A DNA stretch of 64,000 bases from RGIG4097 sp045613765 (GCA_045613765.1 JAZLBO010000021.1:1-64000), one strand, 5' to 3'. Positions 42,144 through 50,630 are shown, counted from the stretch's first letter. Notes: a model not told the origin generated them from the sequence alone. Numbers and translations are program-made.

Positions 42144-42458
42144 ATCTCTTCTTCCTTTCGTCTTCACGAGTGACTTGTATTTTATCTGCAAGGATATTAT
42201 CGCACAAACTCATCAATTTGACAATAAAGATTTTCTTTACAAAAAAAAATAGCACAAGATATAGTGGTACATTTTGGCAATTATCCGTGAAACAAAATTG
42301 GGGAACATTAGCAAGGATTTTCTTTCATATTGGGTTAGAATATGGGTTTTCAAAAACATTTTTTCTTTGCAAAATTTAGAATACCGATTTTGAGCCGTAA
42401 ATAGTCAATCTATCGTGTTTTTTGCAGGATTTACGTTTTGGGCGTTCTACGGGGTGTA
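42144..42458. other. AT-rich spacer without a recognisable gene
   Basis: I see no supported ORF, RNA or repeat in this stretch upstream of the nrdD control region; it may include the promoter of the Sel1 gene, but none is strong. Confidence 0.5.
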
Positions 42459-42474
42459 CCACAATATATTGTAT
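42459..42474. promoter_or_regulatory. NrdR-box-like operator upstream of nrdD
   Basis: The 16-mer ccacaatatattgtat is close to the NrdR consensus ACACWATATATWGTGT and is nearly palindromic. It lies 39 bases before the -35 of the nrdD promoter. A second box at the usual distance is less clear. Confidence 0.6.
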
Positions 42475-42512
42475 GATAGCACAAAATTTCTTCAATATTT
42501 TGTTATTTTCGA

Positions 42513-42541
42513 TTGACAAGGTTGGCTTTGTATGTTAAATT
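42513..42541 (+). promoter_or_regulatory. Promoter of nrdD
   Basis: TTGACA (42513-42518), 17 bases, TAAATT (42536-42541). The leader carries a hairpin (caccacc/ggtggtg, about 42549-42572) before the ribosome site. Confidence 0.7.
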
Positions 42542-42609
42542 TTTATTCGCACCACCATTTGATCCCGGGTGGTGATTATTGCAAAAATTACCAAAGAGAG
42601 GAATAAGCC

Positions 42610-45006
42610 ATGTTGAGTGTTAAGAAAAGAGATGGAAGCATAGTTCCATTTGACTTATCCAAGATCAAAAATGCCATTGAAAAGGCATTTATCGCAGAGA
42701 AAAAGAACTATAGTGACGACATCCTTGATATGTTGGCACTTCGTACTACTGCAACATTCAACGATAAAGTGAGAGATGGCGTTGTGTGCGTCGAAGACGT
42801 GCAAGATGCAGTTGAAGTTGTGCTTATCCAAGGTGGCTACGTTGAGGTGGCAAAGTCATATATTCTCTATCGTAGACAACACGAAAAGATCCGTAATATC
42901 GGCAGCACCACCCTTGACTACACAAAGACGGTCAACAACTATCTCAACATCAACGATTGGCGTGTGAAGGAAAATAGCACCGTCACATATTCCGTTGGTG
43001 GACTTATCCTTTCAAACTCTGGTGCAATCACTGCCAACTACTGGCTCAGTGAAATATATGATGATGAAATCGGCAAAGCACACCGTGATGCATCAATCCA
43101 TATCCACGATCTCAGCATGCTCACAGGCTACTGCGCAGGTTGGTCACTTAAACAACTCATCAAAGAAGGTCTTGGTGGCATAACTGGCAAGATCACTTCT
43201 GCTCCTGCAGGACACCTTTCAACACTCTGCAACCAAATGGTCAACTTCCTTGGCATTATGCAAAACGAGTGGGCAGGCGCACAAGCATTTTCATCATTTG
43301 ACACATACCTTGCACCTTTTGTCAAGGCAGACAACCTTACGTACAAAGAGGTCAAGCAATGCATCCAATCATTTATATATGGTGTCAACACCCCGTCAAG
43401 ATGGGGCACACAAGCACCTTTCACCAATATCACTCTTGACTGGGTTGTCCCCAATGACCTTGCAGAACTCAACGCTATCGTCGGTGGCAAGGAAATGGAC
43501 TTCAAATATAAAGATTGCGTAAAGGAAATGGCAATGGTCAACAAAGCCTTCATTGAAATTATGATTGAAGGCGACGCCAACGGCAGAGGTTTCCAATACC
43601 CCATCCCCACCTACTCAATCACAAGAGATTTTGATTGGTCACCCACAGAAAATAACAAGTTGCTCTTTGAAATGACTGCCAAGTACGGCACACCTTACTT
43701 CAGCAACTACATCAACAGCGATATGGAACCCAGTGACGTGCGCAGTATGTGTTGCCGTCTTCGTCTTGACCTTAGAGAACTTCGCAAAAAGAGTGGTGGT
43801 TTCTTTGGCAGTGGCGAGTCAACAGGTTCAGTGGGCGTTGTCACAATCAATATGCCCAGAATCGCATATCTTGCAAAGGACGAAAACGAGTTCTTCAAAG
43901 AATTGGAACGTCTTATGAACCTTGCAGCTCGCTCACTGAAAATCAAGCGTGACGTCATCACAAAACTTCTTGATGCAGGTCTTTATCCTTATACAAAGCG
44001 TTATCTTGGCACATTTAACAATCACTTCTCAACAATCGGTCTTGTTGGTATGAACGAAACTTGCCTCAACGCAAACTGGATCAAGGCAGACCTTACAACC
44101 AAGGCAGCACAAGAGTTTACAAAGAAGACCTTGAACTTCATGCGTGACAAACTCAGTGACTACCAAGAACAATACGGCGACCTTTACAACCTTGAAGCAA
44201 CACCTGCAGAGTCCACCTCTTTCCGTCTTGCAAAGCACGACAAATCAAGATACCCCGACATCATCACTGCAAGCGAAGGCAAGGATGCAAAGCCCTACTA
44301 CACCAACAGTTCACACTTGCCCGTCAACTTTACATCAGACATCTTTGATGCACTTGACATCCAAGACGAACTTCAAACACTCTACACATCAGGCACAGTT
44401 TTCCACGCCTTCCTTGGACAAAAACTTGAAAACTGGGAAGCAGCAGCAAATCTTGTAAGAAAGATTGCAGAAAACTACAAACTGCCCTACTATACAATGT
44501 CACCCACATACTCTGTATGTGAAGAACACGGATACCTTGCAGGCGAATACTGGACCTGCCCCCACTGTGGCAAAAAAGCCGAAGTGTATAGCCGTATCAC
44601 CGGCTACTATCGTCCCGTCCAAAACTGGAACGATGGCAAGATGGCAGAATTCAAAGAAAGAAAGACCTATGACCCTAATACAAGTGTTATGAAACGTGGC
44701 AATGACGCTTTTGAGTGCGCTGAATGTCAAATCAATTTCAATGACAACGGCTCATCACAAGAAGATGTCAAGGCAAATGAAATATTGCTCTTTACAACCA
44801 AGACTTGCCCCAACTGCAAGATGGCAAAGATGATGCTTGACAAAGCAGGCATAGCCTACACCGTGGTTGATGCAGAAGACAACAAAGATATGACCGTCAG
44901 TTTCGGTGTGAAAAAAGCACCCACAATGTTTGTGCCAAAGGGAGATGGATATGACGTCTTTGACAACGCAAGCAAAATCAAGGGCTATATCGAGAGCATA
45001 AAATAA
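42610..45006 (+). CDS. nrdD: Anaerobic ribonucleotide reductase fused to a glutaredoxin-like domain
   Basis: NrdD reduces ribonucleotides with a glycyl radical. The 798-residue product has an N-terminal ATP-cone (KRDGSIVPFDLSKIKNAI), a catalytic barrel with the MCCRLRLDLRELRKKSGG region and a zinc site (CPHCGKK and CAECQ). The glycyl-radical loop is RITGYYRPVQNW (about residue 680). Uncommonly, the last 80 residues form a glutaredoxin/NrdH-like domain with redox pair TKTCPNCKMAK and the cis-proline segment KAPTMFVP. This indicates a redoxin-dependent enzyme of the NrdD2 type, not the formate-dependent one. AGAGAGG precedes the ATG. Confidence 0.95.
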   Translation: MLSVKKRDGSIVPFDLSKIKNAIEKAFIAEKKNYSDDILDMLALRTTATFNDKVRDGVVCVEDVQDAVEVVLIQGGYVEVAKSYILYRRQHEKIRNIGSTTLDYTKTVNNYLNINDWRVKENSTVTYSVGGLILSNSGAITANYWLSEIYDDEIGKAHRDASIHIHDLSMLTGYCAGWSLKQLIKEGLGGITGKITSAPAGHLSTLCNQMVNFLGIMQNEWAGAQAFSSFDTYLAPFVKADNLTYKEVKQCIQSFIYGVNTPSRWGTQAPFTNITLDWVVPNDLAELNAIVGGKEMDFKYKDCVKEMAMVNKAFIEIMIEGDANGRGFQYPIPTYSITRDFDWSPTENNKLLFEMTAKYGTPYFSNYINSDMEPSDVRSMCCRLRLDLRELRKKSGGFFGSGESTGSVGVVTINMPRIAYLAKDENEFFKELERLMNLAARSLKIKRDVITKLLDAGLYPYTKRYLGTFNNHFSTIGLVGMNETCLNANWIKADLTTKAAQEFTKKTLNFMRDKLSDYQEQYGDLYNLEATPAESTSFRLAKHDKSRYPDIITASEGKDAKPYYTNSSHLPVNFTSDIFDALDIQDELQTLYTSGTVFHAFLGQKLENWEAAANLVRKIAENYKLPYYTMSPTYSVCEEHGYLAGEYWTCPHCGKKAEVYSRITGYYRPVQNWNDGKMAEFKERKTYDPNTSVMKRGNDAFECAECQINFNDNGSSQEDVKANEILLFTTKTCPNCKMAKMMLDKAGIAYTVVDAEDNKDMTVSFGVKKAPTMFVPKGDGYDVFDNASKIKGYIESIK

Positions 45007-45010
45007 ACTC

Positions 45011-45040
45011 AAAGGCATCTCTCAACTGAGATGCCTTTTT
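45011..45040 (+). terminator. Terminator of nrdD
   Basis: Stem aggcatctc/gagatgcct with loop tcaact, then TTTTT. Confidence 0.85.
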
Positions 45041-45072
45041 CAACCACATAGACAAATTTTTATATTGATATT

Positions 45073-45996
45073 ATGAACACAGAATTTGACGTAATCATTA
45101 TTGGCGCAGGGGTTGCAGGTATGAGTGCAGCACTCAACTGCAGACGCGCAGAAAAAACAGTCCTTCTTCTTGAAGGAGATTGTATTGGTGGACAAGTTGC
45201 CATATCCCCAAAGGTTGAAAACTACCCCACAAAAAAGCAAATCGCAGGCAGTGACTTGGCAGATGAAATCTTCAATCAAGTTATGGATTGGGGCGCAGAA
45301 TTTGACCTTGACAAAGTGCAAAACGTAAGTAGGCTTGCAGACGGCTCATTTGAGGTAAAATGTGAGTATAGCACCCACACGGCAAAGTCTGTCATTATTG
45401 CAACTGGCGCACACCATCGCACCATGGGCATTGACCGTGAAGAAGACCTTGTTGGCAAGGGTGTCAGTTATTGTGCAATATGTGACGGCGCATTTTACAC
45501 AGGGGAAGACGTTGTTGTCATTGGCGACGCCAACACTGCCCTTCAATACTCAAATCTTCTTGCAGGATATTGCAAGAGCGTGCATATCTGCACACTGTTT
45601 GACAAGTTTTTTGGAGATAAAGCACTCATCACAAGTGTCCTTTCAAAACCCAACGTAAAATACACTCACAACCTTGCTCTCAAAGAGTTTGTTGGAGATG
45701 ATGAATTGACAGGACTCGTATTTGAAGACACAAAAACGCACGATAAAGTGTCAATTGAGTGCAAATGCGTGTTTATCTGCATAGGTCAAATCCCCCACAA
45801 TGACTGCGTGAAAGACCTTGTTGATCTTGACAAAAACGGCTATGTTGTTGCAGACGAAAGTTGTATGACTTCTTGCCCCGGCGTCTTTGTTGCAGGAGAT
45901 TGCAGAACAAAGAAAGTCCGTCAAGTTGTCACTGCAATCGCAGACGGCAGTGTGGCAGGATTCAACTGTTGCCAATATATTGACTCTCTCAACTGA
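45073..45996 (+). CDS. Thioredoxin-reductase-like flavoprotein lacking usual NADPH motifs
   Basis: The 307-residue protein has the FAD-binding N-terminus (VIIGAGVAGMSAALNCRRAEK), the redox pair CAICDGAFY and the C-terminal FAD motif GVFVAGDCRTKKVRQV. At the second dinucleotide site the usual GGGNSA is replaced by IGDANTALQY and no HRRxxFR follows (HICTLFDKFFG). This resembles the ferredoxin-dependent flavin thioredoxin reductases of Clostridium. It lies between nrdD-glutaredoxin and nrdG, so it probably feeds electrons to the NrdD redoxin domain. No ribosome site is seen; TATATT is six bases before the ATG, so the mRNA may be leaderless. Confidence 0.88.
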   Translation: MNTEFDVIIIGAGVAGMSAALNCRRAEKTVLLLEGDCIGGQVAISPKVENYPTKKQIAGSDLADEIFNQVMDWGAEFDLDKVQNVSRLADGSFEVKCEYSTHTAKSVIIATGAHHRTMGIDREEDLVGKGVSYCAICDGAFYTGEDVVVIGDANTALQYSNLLAGYCKSVHICTLFDKFFGDKALITSVLSKPNVKYTHNLALKEFVGDDELTGLVFEDTKTHDKVSIECKCVFICIGQIPHNDCVKDLVDLDKNGYVVADESCMTSCPGVFVAGDCRTKKVRQVVTAIADGSVAGFNCCQYIDSLN

Positions 45997-46071
45997 CGGC
46001 AACGTATTGATGCCTTCAACAGACGGCTGTCCTATATAAATAGACAAGATTTTTATTTCAGTTACCACAGG

Positions 46072-46100
46072 TTGCAACAAGGCGCAATTTGTGGTAATAT
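46072..46100 (+). promoter_or_regulatory. Promoter giving a probable leaderless mRNA
   Basis: TTGCAA (46072-46077), 17 bases, TAATAT (46095-46100), with the ATG of the exonuclease gene only six bases further on, where transcription should start. Confidence 0.65.
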
Positions 46101-46106
46101 ATTTTT

Positions 46107-46865
46107 ATGGATTATTTATTCTTCGACATTGAATGCAGTGAAGGCAAGAGCATTTGCTCCTTTGGATACGTCCTTACGGACGAGTTTTTCTGCATAAAAG
46201 AAAAGAAGGATATTCTCATCAATCCCCAATCCTATTTCCATACAGGCCCTTGGGGCAAAAGGGCAAAAGATGAAGGCATAACCCTTGCATATCCCGTCAG
46301 TGAGTTCAAGGCACAACCACCCTTCCCTGCACTTTATGACAAAATCAAAGTGTTGCTCAAAAGGAAGGACGTGCAGATCATCACTTTCTCTGGGGACAAT
46401 GACGCAAGATTTTTGAACTATGCTTGCACGAGATACCGTATGCCTTGCTTCAACTACACCTTCATTGACGTACAAAAGATATATCAAGACTTGGAAGGGC
46501 TCAAGGATCAACTCTCTCTTGAAAAGATGCTTGCCATCTTTGAGATTGACATTGACGGACTTGTGCAACACAAGAGTGATGATGATGCACACATCACAAT
46601 GCTTGTAACAGAAGCACTTTGCAGAGCAACGGGCAAACCCTTGAAATCTCTCATCAAAGAGTCCAAGCGTGCAGTGTGCTTGTCAAAGACATATATGCCC
46701 AAAAAGAAAAAGCAAAAGCCAGGCACTGACGGCAAAGACGGTGAAAAGGCGGCAAATCCCACACAAAATCAACCATCAAAGGCAAAAAAGCCAAGCCAAA
46801 AACCAGTGAAAAAGCAATATAAACCCAACAACAAAAAGAAAGATACTCGGATCAAGGAAAACTGA
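46107..46865 (+). CDS. DEDD-type (DnaQ-like) exonuclease with basic tail
   Basis: The 252-residue protein starts with the ExoI motif FFDIECSEGK (Asp and Glu ligands). It has an ExoII-like FSGDNDARFL and ExoIII-like KSDDDAHITMLV region. The last 60 residues are Lys/Pro/Gln-rich and should be disordered and nucleic-acid-binding. It is a likely 3'-5' exonuclease. Its stop overlaps the nrdG start (ATGA), and it lies in a run of dNTP-supply genes. Confidence 0.85.
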   Translation: MDYLFFDIECSEGKSICSFGYVLTDEFFCIKEKKDILINPQSYFHTGPWGKRAKDEGITLAYPVSEFKAQPPFPALYDKIKVLLKRKDVQIITFSGDNDARFLNYACTRYRMPCFNYTFIDVQKIYQDLEGLKDQLSLEKMLAIFEIDIDGLVQHKSDDDAHITMLVTEALCRATGKPLKSLIKESKRAVCLSKTYMPKKKKQKPGTDGKDGEKAANPTQNQPSKAKKPSQKPVKKQYKPNNKKKDTRIKEN

Positions 46866-47551
46866 TGAAAATTTGTGGAATTGAAAAATTCTCTATGGTA
46901 GATTGGGACGGCAAAATCGTCTGCACTCTCTTTGCAAGTGGCTGCAACTTCCGTTGCCCTTTTTGCCATAACTCATCTCTTGCCCTTTCAAATGCAGACC
47001 CAATAGATCACGAGGAAATCTTCAACTTCCTTGAAAAGCGTAAAGGACTGCTTGACGGTGTTTGTATCTCCGGTGGCGAACCTACCCTGTACAAAGGTCT
47101 TTTTGATTTTGCAAGAAAAATCAAGTCCATGGGCTACCCTGTCAAACTTGACACCAACGGCACCAACCCCGATACGTTGCAATCACTGATTAAAAATGGT
47201 CTTGTGGACTATGTGGCAATGGACGTGAAAAATAGCCCCCACAAATATCCTGCAACAACAGGTGTTCAAGCAGTGAATTTTGACGACTTAAACAAGTCTG
47301 TTGCAATCATCAAAAAGTCAGGCATACCCCACGAGTTTCGCACTACAATCATCAAGGAATTCCACACCGAAGATGATATGAAACACATTGCAGATACGTT
47401 GTGTGGTTGTGACGGATACTATCTCCAAAAGTACGTTGACAGAGATGACTGCATGAGCCACGGCTACACCCCCGTAGATAAAGAAACTGCAGAAAAATGG
47501 CTTTCTCATTTCAAGGGCATAGCCAAACGCACCAACCTTCGTGGATATTAA
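46865..47551 (+). CDS. nrdG: Anaerobic ribonucleotide reductase activating protein
   Basis: The 228-residue radical-SAM protein has the cluster motif CNFRCPFCHN (CxxxCxxC, residues about 26-33), GGEPTL and VKLDTNGTNP. It belongs to the NrdG2-like group and should install the glycyl radical on NrdD. It starts by overlapping the exonuclease stop and ends at a strong terminator. Confidence 0.93.
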   Translation: MKICGIEKFSMVDWDGKIVCTLFASGCNFRCPFCHNSSLALSNADPIDHEEIFNFLEKRKGLLDGVCISGGEPTLYKGLFDFARKIKSMGYPVKLDTNGTNPDTLQSLIKNGLVDYVAMDVKNSPHKYPATTGVQAVNFDDLNKSVAIIKKSGIPHEFRTTIIKEFHTEDDMKHIADTLCGCDGYYLQKYVDRDDCMSHGYTPVDKETAEKWLSHFKGIAKRTNLRGY

Positions 47552-47560
47552 AATACAAAA

Positions 47561-47586
47561 AGAGTGGCTCAATTGCCACTCTTTTT
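47561..47586 (+). terminator. Terminator of nrdG
   Basis: Stem agagtggc/gccactct with loop tcaatt and T5; A-run on the left. Confidence 0.85.
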
Positions 47587-47665
47587 ATGAATTGCAACAA
47601 GTTGTATGAATTCTCGCTCCGCTCCATGAATTGATGCTATGCATCATGAATTGTGCTATCGTACA
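47586..47665. repeat. Micro-hairpin array with ATGAATT spacers (short)
   Basis: The hairpins caacaagttg and gatgctatgcatc alternate with the constant word atgaattc/catgaattg, as at 17320-17455. The arms of the hairpins differ between the two arrays. Confidence 0.65.
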
Positions 47666-47687
47666 TTAAGGTCAAGAAAAAAATAAA

Positions 47688-47711
47688 GACGGATAAAATG
47701 TCCGTCTTTTA
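47688..47711. terminator. Additional terminator-like hairpin
   Basis: Stem gacgga/tccgtc with A and T runs on either side. It does not directly follow a gene and may belong to the repeat region. Confidence 0.6.
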
Positions 47712-47819
47712 TTTTGCATTTCTACTTAAATCAATGGTTTATTGATTGTTTTTGTGGTTGTAAACATTTAATTCTGTCAAAATCTGTTTAAGCACGTTTA
47801 GAAATAGAATATATCCTCA

Positions 47820-47885
47820 ATTGTCGTACGTGACTGCTCGTGGGATTTGAACTTAACAAAGTTATTCGCTAAATAGCGCAAATTT
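47820..47885. repeat. Decayed right half of the 124-bp element
   Basis: The words ttgtcgtacgtga, ctcgtggg and ttcgctaaatagcgcaa follow in the same order as in the right half of copies A and C. The left half is missing. Confidence 0.6.
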
Positions 47886-47925
47886 AAGTGGTGTATGTTC
47901 GCTCTCTGCCAATTTTGAAACGTTG

Positions 47926-48049
47926 AAAAACTGCGATATTTAGATGGATGGCGAGAAAGAAAAACCCACACGGGTCGCAGCGTACTTGTTGTACGTGAGA
48001 ATCGTGTGGGTGCGTCTGCCGAAGTCAGGCGCTAAATAGCGCAGTTTTT
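47926..48049 (+). repeat. 124-bp structured repeat, copy C
   Basis: It is nearly identical to copy A (four differences in 124 bases) and about 47 kb away. The same three stems are present. Its right end overlaps the stop codon of the XRE gene (48049-48051), as copies A and B do for glyS and upp. Confidence 0.87.
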
Positions 48050-48255
48050 TAGAAATAGAATATATCTTCAAACTTCTTATCAAGGGCAACACACAGTATC
48101 AAGGCAAGTTTTGCAGTAGGGTTAAACTGCCCTGTTTCAATAGAACTTATTGTGTTTCGTGACACACCAACCATATCTGCAAGTTGTTGTTGAGATATGT
48201 TCTTCTCTATGCGAATCTCTTTGAGATTGTTTTGTAAAATCAATTTCTCATCCAT
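48049..48255 (-). CDS. Small XRE-family regulator
   Basis: The 68-residue protein is almost entirely a helix-turn-helix (IRIEKNISQQQLADMVGVSR followed by NTISSIETG). I chose the ATG at 48255, 13 bases after the stop of the upstream DUF6442-like gene; a longer frame would overlap that gene. It is the last gene of a three-gene cassette and probably controls the operator-bearing promoter at 49085-49136. Confidence 0.85.
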   Translation of the reverse strand: MDEKLILQNNLKEIRIEKNISQQQLADMVGVSRNTISSIETGQFNPTAKLALILCVALDKKFEDIFYF

Positions 48256-48268
48256 CGCAATACACCCA

Positions 48269-48625
48269 CTATATCGTTGCATTTGCAACTATAAAATAGA
48301 TCAATCCTGCAAGACATACAACTGCAACAATAATGTTAATTATGCCAGCAATCAAATCGTTTCTCTTTTTGGTTTTTGTGTAAAGCACCAACTTCTGCGT
48401 TCCACAAATGCTATCTCCAACCGTCCATGCTGTAAACAACACAAATTCTATATTAGGTACCAATTCAAGGTTGCTCAAAAAAAGTGCTACAACTGCCAAA
48501 ACTGCGCAAAGAATATTGCCCACAATCATAGCTATTGTTGATGCTTGTTCGAAAGCATTCTTATCTCTTTCGTCGCCTTTTTTGTTTTCGGCTCTGCTCA
48601 TTTCCAAAATTTCATTCTTATCCAT
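48269..48625 (-). CDS. DUF6442-like membrane protein 1
   Basis: The 118-residue protein begins MDKNEILEMSRAENKKGDER, a charged cytoplasmic helix, then has three predicted transmembrane helices (residues about 28-50, 58-75 and 90-113). It is a paralogue of the next gene upstream. I recall such proteins next to small XRE regulators in Clostridia; their function is unknown. Confidence 0.8.
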   Translation of the reverse strand: MDKNEILEMSRAENKKGDERDKNAFEQASTIAMIVGNILCAVLAVVALFLSNLELVPNIEFVLFTAWTVGDSICGTQKLVLYTKTKKRNDLIAGIINIIVAVVCLAGLIYFIVANATI

Positions 48626-48667
48626 AATCGCTCCACTCCTTTTCCGCTTCCGTCTTTTGTGTCTTGT

Positions 48668-49042
48668 TTATTTGACCACCAACACTCCATCTGCTATGCA
48701 AACTGCCATAGTATAAATAAAAAATACTGCAAGCCCCAACAACATTACAAAAATCACTGTGTCAAGGATTGCTATGGTCAATTTGATTTTGTCTTTGATT
48801 TTTTTGTAATTTGACCAGCTTACTATTACTCTTGTACAAGAAGAAATTGACAGACCTACAAATAATCCTGAAAGTGAAATAAGATTCATTTCACGTGTCA
48901 ATGCAAGTTCTACTATTACAGCAACAAGTGTCACCAAAAAGCAACTAATTGTCCCTATATCAATGATAATTCGTTTTTTCTTTTCTTCTTGTTTGGATTT
49001 GTCCACTTCTTCACAAATCTCTAATATTTCGTCCTTATCCAT
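48668..49042 (-). CDS. DUF6442-like membrane protein 2
   Basis: The 124-residue protein begins MDKDEILEICEEVDKSKQEE and has three to four transmembrane helices. The N-terminus matches that of the next gene (MDK.EILE), so the two arose by duplication, but the membrane parts have diverged. It is the first gene after the operator-bearing promoter. Confidence 0.78.
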   Translation of the reverse strand: MDKDEILEICEEVDKSKQEEKKKRIIIDIGTISCFLVTLVAVIVELALTREMNLISLSGLFVGLSISSCTRVIVSWSNYKKIKDKIKLTIAILDTVIFVMLLGLAVFFIYTMAVCIADGVLVVK

Positions 49043-49084
49043 ATTGTTTTATTTTTCCTTTATTCTTTTTTCGCCTGGCTGTTT

Positions 49085-49136
49085 TGCCAAGTTTACTTTG
49101 CATCTTCATTATATGTATGCCAAGTTTACTTGTCAA
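49085..49136 (-). promoter_or_regulatory. Promoter with two direct-repeat operators
   Basis: On the minus strand TTGACA (49136-49131), 17 bases and TATAAT (49113-49108) form a consensus promoter. The 14-mer AAGTAAACTTGGCA occurs twice with 33-base period: once between -35 and -10 (49131-49118) and once just downstream of -10 (49098-49085). This is ideal for repression, most likely by the XRE protein of the same cassette. Confidence 0.8.
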
Positions 49137-49173
49137 GAGATTTTCAAAATATTTTTTTGTTTTGTCTTGAAAA

Positions 49174-49208
49174 TAAAAATTCGTCCCATTGCAAAAGCAA
49201 TAGGACGA
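49174..49208 (-). terminator. Terminator of the yitT-like gene
   Basis: On the minus strand the stem cgtcctattgc/gcaatgggacg is followed by TTTTTATTTTC. Confidence 0.7.
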
Positions 49209-49241
49209 GCACAAAAAACTTTTTTATTTGGCTGATTTTTG

Positions 49242-50288
49242 TTAATTTTCAGTAAGATTTTCAGTGCTTTCTGCACTTTCTACCGATGTGATTTCATCAA
49301 TGGATTTGATCTCTTTGATGACGCCGTCATTTTCTACCTTCACTGTTGCTCTCTTTTGAAAACGGCTGTATCTAAGGTTCTTGCTCATACTATCGGTGAC
49401 GTCATTGATTGCCACAAAGGCGTGAGCGTCTATGCCGTGGATGATTTCCTTCAACTTTGCCACTTCAAATCTGTTGATGACACAATAGACGATTTTCTTG
49501 TTGGCTTTTGAATAATATCCTTCTGCATCAAGGACTGTAACGCCTCTGCCAAACTCACCACTCAATGCCTCTGCCACCTCATCATTCTTTTCTGAAATGA
49601 TAAATGCAGATTTTGCTTTGTCAAAGCCGTCAACAACAAAGTCCACCGACTTAAGACCACAGGCGTATGCGATAATTGAATAGAGTGCCAAGAGCCAACC
49701 ACCAGTCACTGCCCCTGCAATGATATAGAACAATGCGTTGTATATCATGACAAAAGTGCCAATTGACATATTGAGTTTCTTTGCAAAAAGGACGCCCAAC
49801 ACTTCTACGCCGTCAATTGCACCCCCAAATCTAATTGTCAAGCCACTGCCCACACCGGAGATCAGTCCACCAAAGACTGCTGCAAGCAAGACGTCATCTT
49901 TGACAATGGGAGATCCTGCCGTGAAATCCAAGGGGAAAACGTATTGATAAAGCCAAGCAAACAATGAGTATATGCCGATTGCGTAAAGCGAGTAGATGAT
50001 GAAAGGCAAGCCCAACTTCTTAAAGCCCAGTATGAAGAAGGGGAAGTTGAGTATCAAAAGGAAAATGCTCAGTGACAAAGGAGTCACTTGGCTCAAGAAA
50101 AATGACGTACCGGAAAAGCCACCGTCATACAAGCCGATGGGTGTCAAAAACAAAGTGACGCCAGTTGCATTGATGATGCCTGCAAGTGTCAAGAAAATAA
50201 AGTTGACCCAATGCATCTTGGCAAACTCATCACAAAACCACTTTTTCAAAGCGCCCTTTTCTCTCTTTGTTTCCTTTGATTTAGTCAC
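49242..50288 (-). CDS. YitT-family membrane protein
   Basis: The 348-residue protein has five or six N-terminal transmembrane helices (GIINATGVTLFLTPIGLYDGG; GLTIRFGGAIDGVEVLGVLF). A cytoplasmic DUF2179-type domain follows (GRGVTVLDAEGYYSKANKKIVYCVIN is the core). The last 40 residues are Glu/Ser-rich. Function in the family is not established. I chose GTG at 50288 with GGTGG upstream; an upstream GTG at 50300 is also possible. Confidence 0.88.
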   Translation of the reverse strand: MTKSKETKREKGALKKWFCDEFAKMHWVNFIFLTLAGIINATGVTLFLTPIGLYDGGFSGTSFFLSQVTPLSLSIFLLILNFPFFILGFKKLGLPFIIYSLYAIGIYSLFAWLYQYVFPLDFTAGSPIVKDDVLLAAVFGGLISGVGSGLTIRFGGAIDGVEVLGVLFAKKLNMSIGTFVMIYNALFYIIAGAVTGGWLLALYSIIAYACGLKSVDFVVDGFDKAKSAFIISEKNDEVAEALSGEFGRGVTVLDAEGYYSKANKKIVYCVINRFEVAKLKEIIHGIDAHAFVAINDVTDSMSKNLRYSRFQKRATVKVENDGVIKEIKSIDEITSVESAESTENLTEN

Positions 50289-50510
50289 TGCAAATACCAC
50301 CTTTAGTATATTACATCAATACACAAAAGATTATACCACACAATCTATTCTTTTTCAAGTACAAATCCCCATCTGCACACAACATCAAAGCATAAATTTT
50401 CGTGTGCAAATGTTGCATTTTCACACCGTAGTTCAACATATCCCCAAATCTGCCCCAAAACTACAATAAATTTCCACCCTTTCCACCCCACGAGCCCCAC
50501 TGCAAAAAAA
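50289..50510. other. Spacer with no recognised feature
   Basis: AT-rich sequence with no supported gene; it should contain the promoter of the yitT-like gene, but I see no strong match. Confidence 0.4.
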
Positions 50511-50573
50511 TAGTGGAAACTACTGGGCTCGAACCAGCAACCCCATCAAGATAACCGGTGCTCTAACCAACTA
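50511..50573 (-). pseudogene. Decayed tRNA-like sequence
   Basis: On the minus strand a D-arm-like GTTGGTTAGAGCACCGG and a T-arm (CTGG-TTCGAGC-CCAG) are recognisable. The anticodon stem does not pair and no acceptor stem can be drawn. It looks like a remnant of a tRNA gene. Confidence 0.5.
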
Positions 50574-50593
50574 TTTTCATAAAACCAACAAAA

Positions 50594-50630
50594 AAACGAA
50601 CTCTCATTGAGTCCGTTTATTTTTTTGTGA
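50594..50630. terminator. Terminator-like hairpin
   Basis: Imperfect stem cgaactc/gagtccg with A7 upstream and a T-rich tail; lies beyond the stop of the P-loop gene on the minus strand and beside the tRNA remnant. Confidence 0.55.

Noticed and set aside
50511..50573. Functional tRNA (Ile or Asp type)
   Set aside because: The anticodon stem and acceptor stem cannot be paired, although D- and T-arm words are recognisable.
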